A DNA stretch of 17,477 bases from JAJRAL01 sp050015815 (GTDB lineage: Archaea; Thermoplasmatota; Thermoplasmata; Methanomassiliicoccales; UBA472). This document shows, piece by piece, positions 15,264-17,477 of this stretch (the stretch's first letter is position 1; each line of letters opens with the position of its first letter). Location: positions 1-17,477 of the forward strand of contig JBEKAR010000020.1 of assembly GCA_050015815.1 (NCBI GenBank). The letters run 5' to 3'. The notes under the pieces are model-generated. The model worked only from the letters and a program-made list of their open reading frames with translations. It was not told where the DNA came from and searched no databases. The position numbers were made by a program, and so were the translations under genes.

Positions 15264-15272
15264 CATTCTCGC

Positions 15273-15998
15273 TCATGCTTTGCCATAAACCGGGACGAGC
15301 GCCCCGCTCGTGACCTTCGAATCGTCCGAGGCCAGGAATAGGATCACCTTCGCTACATCCTCCGTGCTCACCCACTTCGAGAAGTCCCCTTGCGGCATGG
15401 CCGTCCGGTTCTTGGGGGTGTCCATCGTGCTCGGCAAGACCGCGTTCGCCGTGATATCGGTCTTCTTGCACTCCTCAGCGATCGTCTCGGTAAGCACTGC
15501 CACGGCCGCTTTGGAGATGGCGTACGCGCCAGACTTCGTCCGGTTCCTGTTCTCGACCCCCGGCCTGGCCGATACGCTCACGATCCTGCCATAGTTCTGC
15601 TTCAGCATCGTCGGGAGGACGGCCTTGCAGCAGACCAGAGCGGAAAGGAAGTTCGAGTCGAGCATCGCCTCGAAATCCTCGAGGGGCGTTTCCCAGACCT
15701 CCTTGCCCCCGCTATATGTGCCGGCGAGGTTCAGGAGAACGTCGATCCTGCCCCACTTGTCGACCACCGTCTCGGCGAGCACTCTCATCTCCTGCTCCGA
15801 CGTGACCTTTGCAGGGAAGACCAGGATATTCTCGCTTCCGCCGCCGACGAACGAGATGAGCTCCTTCAACCTGTCCTCGCTACGGTACGGGATCGCGACC
15901 CTCATGCCTGCCGCCAGCGCCTGCTTCGTCACCGCTCGCCCGAGCGAGCCGTCCGCTCCACTGATAATCGCGACCTTCCCGTCCGCCACTCCGATCAC
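15273..15998 (-). CDS. SDR-family NAD(P)-dependent oxidoreductase
   Basis: 241 residues from GTG 15998; GTG 15989 is an alternative. A short-chain dehydrogenase/reductase with a Rossmann fold: nucleotide-binding SGADGSLGRAV at 13-23 (a variant of TGxxxGxG), NLAGT at 90-94 in place of NAG, and the active-site set Ser143, Tyr159 and Lys163 (VSARPG...YAISK). PSTMDTPKNRTAMP at about 189-202 belongs to the usual substrate-lid region, and the C-terminus SGALVPVYG matches the family's SG..i.V.GG ending. Substrate unknown. The PPOX gene lies 45 bases upstream on the same strand and the two may be co-transcribed, although no clear ribosome-binding site is seen for this start. Confidence 0.85.
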   Translation of the reverse strand: MIGVADGKVAIISGADGSLGRAVTKQALAAGMRVAIPYRSEDRLKELISFVGGGSENILVFPAKVTSEQEMRVLAETVVDKWGRIDVLLNLAGTYSGGKEVWETPLEDFEAMLDSNFLSALVCCKAVLPTMLKQNYGRIVSVSARPGVENRNRTKSGAYAISKAAVAVLTETIAEECKKTDITANAVLPSTMDTPKNRTAMPQGDFSKWVSTEDVAKVILFLASDDSKVTSGALVPVYGKA

Positions 15999-16043
15999 CG
16001 GGCGGTTCTCGCAGCCGCTAGTATTGGAATTTGGCGGTCCGGC

Positions 16044-16448
16044 TCAGGCGATCCTAGCGCCGGCGTTGGGACCGGAGACCGAGTCGTATATCTCCTCGAC
16101 CTTGATCAGGACCGCCGACTTGGCCGGCAGCTTCGGGTTGATCCCATGCACCCAGGCCTGCATCTCCTCGTGGGTCTTGCCCGAGCCGATTATCTCCACC
16201 GACCCTTTGATCTGGTACGACCTCTTCGGGTCCGGCGTATAGCAGACGATGGCGACCTTCGGGTTCTCCCTGAGGTTCTTCGCCGTCTTGTTGAAGAAGT
16301 TGTCCACGACCATCAGCGTCTCGTCGTCGACGATCTTCACGAGCCCGACGAAGATGACGTTCGGGACCCCGTTCTTGCTCGCGGTCGCCAATGGGATCGG
16401 TTTCTGCTTGGAGAGCGTCTCCTTGACCTCTGGCGGAAGCTTGACCAT
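16044..16448 (-). CDS. Pyridoxamine 5'-phosphate oxidase-family flavin protein
   Basis: 134 residues. Split-barrel flavin-binding protein of the PPOX-like group, in which FMN or F420 is typical. Features are LATASKNGVPNVIFVGLVKIV (about 20-40; first half LATASKNGVPNV), the FFNKTAKNLRENPKVAIVCY strand-helix region (about 51-70) that contacts flavin phosphate in relatives, and a C-terminal strand with VEEIYDSVSGPNAG. Length is typical for the small archaeal members. It is unlikely to be the true PdxH and more likely a general flavin reductase or stress protein. Starts at ATG 16448; GAAGGT about 10 bases upstream may be the ribosome-binding site. The SDR gene follows in the same direction. Confidence 0.82.
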   Translation of the reverse strand: MVKLPPEVKETLSKQKPIPLATASKNGVPNVIFVGLVKIVDDETLMVVDNFFNKTAKNLRENPKVAIVCYTPDPKRSYQIKGSVEIIGSGKTHEEMQAWVHGINPKLPAKSAVLIKVEEIYDSVSGPNAGARIA

Positions 16449-16479
16449 TTTGAATACCTTCGGACGACTAGAGCCTAAA

Positions 16480-16500
16480 CAAGCTTTATGCTTTGTCCAC
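16480..16500 (-). promoter_or_regulatory. Promoter of the PPOX/SDR pair with a TGGACAAA element
   Basis: The minus strand carries GTGGACAAA (16500-16492) directly followed by GCATAAAGCTTG (16491-16480), whose TATA-like core is about 40 bases before ATG 16448. The same TGGACAAA octamer stands next to AT-rich sequence twice in the intergenic region before the glutamate synthase operon. Confidence 0.45.
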
Positions 16501-16574
16501 TCCCGAACCGCGGTCGTCTCATCGACCAGGCCTTAGAGCGAAACCCTCATCAGCGCCATAGCGGTTGCCGGTCC

Positions 16575-16865
16575 ATGGATGACTGGATGCTCCTGGGGCT
16601 GGTCGCGGGCTTCCTGACCACGGTCGGGTTCCTGCCCCAGATGGTGAAGGGTCTGCGCACGAAGCACATGGAGGACATCTCGCTCCTGATGCCACTCATC
16701 CTTGCCGCGGGCATGTTGCTCTGGCTGCTCTACGGCCTGACGCTCGACAACATCCCGATCGTCCTCTGGAACGCGATCGCCTTCGCTCTGAACATCGGCA
16801 TCGTCCTCCTGAAGTTGAAGTATGGAAGGAAGGCCGGGCGCGCGGAAACGACCCCGACGAATTGA
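16575..16865 (+). CDS. SemiSWEET-like PQ-loop membrane protein
   Basis: 96 residues from ATG 16575. A three-helix half-transporter of the SemiSWEET group, whose dimers move small sugars. Helices are about residues 5-22, 35-57 and 62-82. The family's Pro-Gln motif is in VGFLPQMVKGLRTKHMEDIS (starting near residue 17), followed by LLMPLILAAGMLLWLLYG in helix two, and the third helix carries an Asn-Ala-Ile (LWNAIAF). The length matches bacterial SemiSWEETs. The open frame reaches back to 16488, but those residues lack the family pattern and overlap the promoter of the divergent PPOX gene, so ATG 16575 is preferred. No convincing TATA or ribosome-binding site is seen. Substrate unknown. Confidence 0.82.
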   Translation: MDDWMLLGLVAGFLTTVGFLPQMVKGLRTKHMEDISLLMPLILAAGMLLWLLYGLTLDNIPIVLWNAIAFALNIGIVLLKLKYGRKAGRAETTPTN

Positions 16866-16875
16866 CGATCAATCA

Positions 16876-16895
16876 ATGGCCGTCCTGTTGGCCAT
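16876..16895. repeat. Hairpin-forming inverted repeat after the SemiSWEET gene
   Basis: ATGGCC (16876-16881) and GGCCAT (16890-16895) are exact inverse complements around an 8-base loop. No T run follows, so it is not an obvious intrinsic terminator. The left arm extended (ATGGCCGTCC) recurs at 16925-16934. Confidence 0.45.
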
Positions 16896-16906
16896 CCCCA
16901 GAAGGC

Positions 16907-16913
16907 ATTAATT
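16907..16913 (+). promoter_or_regulatory. TATA box of the ABC-F gene
   Basis: TTAATTA is centred about 25 bases before GTG 16935, the normal archaeal TATA-to-start distance, so the transcript probably begins at the start codon. It is flanked by two copies of ATGGCCGTCC (16876-16885 and 16925-16934). Confidence 0.5.
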
Positions 16914-16934
16914 ACCGAGGGTCGATGGCCGTCC

Positions 16935-17477
16935 GTGCTTCTATCCGCCAGGGGCATATCCAAGTCGTTCGCGTCCAAGGACGTCCTCAAGACGGTCGAT
17001 GTGATCGTCGATGAGGGAGACAGAATCGGGCTGGTCGGACCTAACGGCTCGGGCAAGTCCACCCTCCTCAGGATACTAGTCGGGGAGATCCGGCCCGACA
17101 CGGGCGACCTGGACCTGGCCACTTCAAAGATCGCGTATCTTCCGCAGTTCACCGACCTCTCGGAGAAGACGATCGAGGACATCGTCTCGAACCCGTTCGA
17201 ATTGGCGGAGGAAACGAGGCTTGTGGAGCTCGAGAGGCTGATGGGGAGGGCGTCCGAGGACCCGTCGATCGACCTCAACGCCGTGGCGGCGGAGTACGCG
17301 CGGCTCCAGGAGGAGGTCGTCGCGAGGAAGCCGCACGAGCTCGAGGAGCGCAAGGAGAAAGCGCTGCTCCGCCTCGGCCTGACTGACCGCGCCATCGACC
17401 GCAAGGTCGAGGAGATGAGCGGCGGGGAGAGGACGCGTGTGATGCTCGCGAGGGCGCTGATGCAAGCCGACGAGGCC
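16935..17477 (+). CDS. ABC-F family ATPase, 3' end outside window
   Basis: 181 residues are visible from GTG 16935 and the frame is open at the window edge. The protein begins VLLSARGISKSF and has Walker A GPNGSGKST near residues 36-44, a Q-loop (YLPQF) near 72, a helical arm of about 65 residues rich in Glu, Arg and Leu (about 80-145), then signature MSGGERTRVMLARAL near 161-175. The arm between Walker A and signature, and the absence of any membrane partner, point to ABC-F proteins, which act on ribosomes or in antibiotic resistance rather than transport. Walker B and the second ATPase domain should lie beyond base 17477. A TATA box about 25 bases upstream supports the GTG and a leaderless transcript. 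Confidence 0.85.
   Translation, partial: MLLSARGISKSFASKDVLKTVDVIVDEGDRIGLVGPNGSGKSTLLRILVGEIRPDTGDLDLATSKIAYLPQFTDLSEKTIEDIVSNPFELAEETRLVELERLMGRASEDPSIDLNAVAAEYARLQEEVVARKPHELEERKEKALLRLGLTDRAIDRKVEEMSGGERTRVMLARALMQADEA

Noticed and set aside
16730..17404. Long minus-strand open frame opposite the SemiSWEET and ABC-F genes
   Set aside because: It is the antisense shadow of two genes with clear family motifs and reads as Ser/Arg-rich low-complexity sequence.
1..17477. CRISPR array, insertion sequence, integrase, rRNA or tRNA genes
   Set aside because: No regularly spaced repeats, transposase motifs or RNA gene signatures were found on reading the window.

Overview
The window looks like a dense, GC-rich stretch of an archaeal chromosome. 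Short TATA-like boxes lie at the expected distance from starts, some transcripts look leaderless, and strong GGAGG/GGAGGTGA ribosome-binding sites sit inside operons. The glutamate synthase parts are split in the archaeal manner, with N-terminal ferredoxin domains. Nothing here fixes the lineage. An uncultured or poorly known euryarchaeon of the Thermoplasmatota kind is a guess from gene content. A photolyase and a hemerythrin-like protein suggest at least occasional light and oxygen.

Layout. 1-882: the 3' part of an AlkA-type DNA glycosylase. 885-1283 (-): a small four-helix membrane protein. 1350-1984 (-): a class I O-methyltransferase split by an apparent one-base frameshift. 1985-2318: a 334-base intergenic region with palindromic operator-like sequence. 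2319-9720 (+): a four-gene, translationally coupled operon. 9725-11170 (-): an MFS drug-type exporter. 11239-13181 (-): a MacB/FtsX-type ABC permease and ATPase pair. 13182-13350: a divergent promoter region with a perfect inverted repeat. 13351-15263 (+): a hemerythrin-like protein overlapping a class II photolyase. 15273-16448 (-): an SDR oxidoreductase and a PPOX-family flavoprotein. 16575-16865 (+): a SemiSWEET-like protein. 16935-end (+): an ABC-F ATPase cut by the window edge.

The main point of interest is the 2319-9720 operon. Its last two genes supply the full set of glutamate synthase domains: an FMN/FeS synthase subunit with ferredoxin domain, and a class II glutamine amidotransferase fused to a GXGXG domain. 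The usual NAD(P)H-oxidising GltD partner is absent. In its place are (i) a GlcD-type FAD oxidoreductase with a C-terminal two-[4Fe-4S] tail and (ii) a second synthase-like protein that keeps all twelve cluster cysteines but has lost the FMN and substrate motifs. I infer a multi-subunit flavin/iron-sulfur glutamate synthase (or related glutamate-forming enzyme) that takes electrons from an unknown organic donor or ferredoxin through the FAD subunit, with the degenerate paralogue as relay or scaffold. The domain content and overlaps are seen in the sequence. The complex and its chemistry are inference.

The flanks are ordinary by comparison: DNA repair (glycosylase, photolyase), export (MFS, ABC), small flavin/NAD enzymes and a translation-type ABC-F factor. 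Gene ends are packed very tightly, with convergent gaps of 2, 4 and 9 bases.
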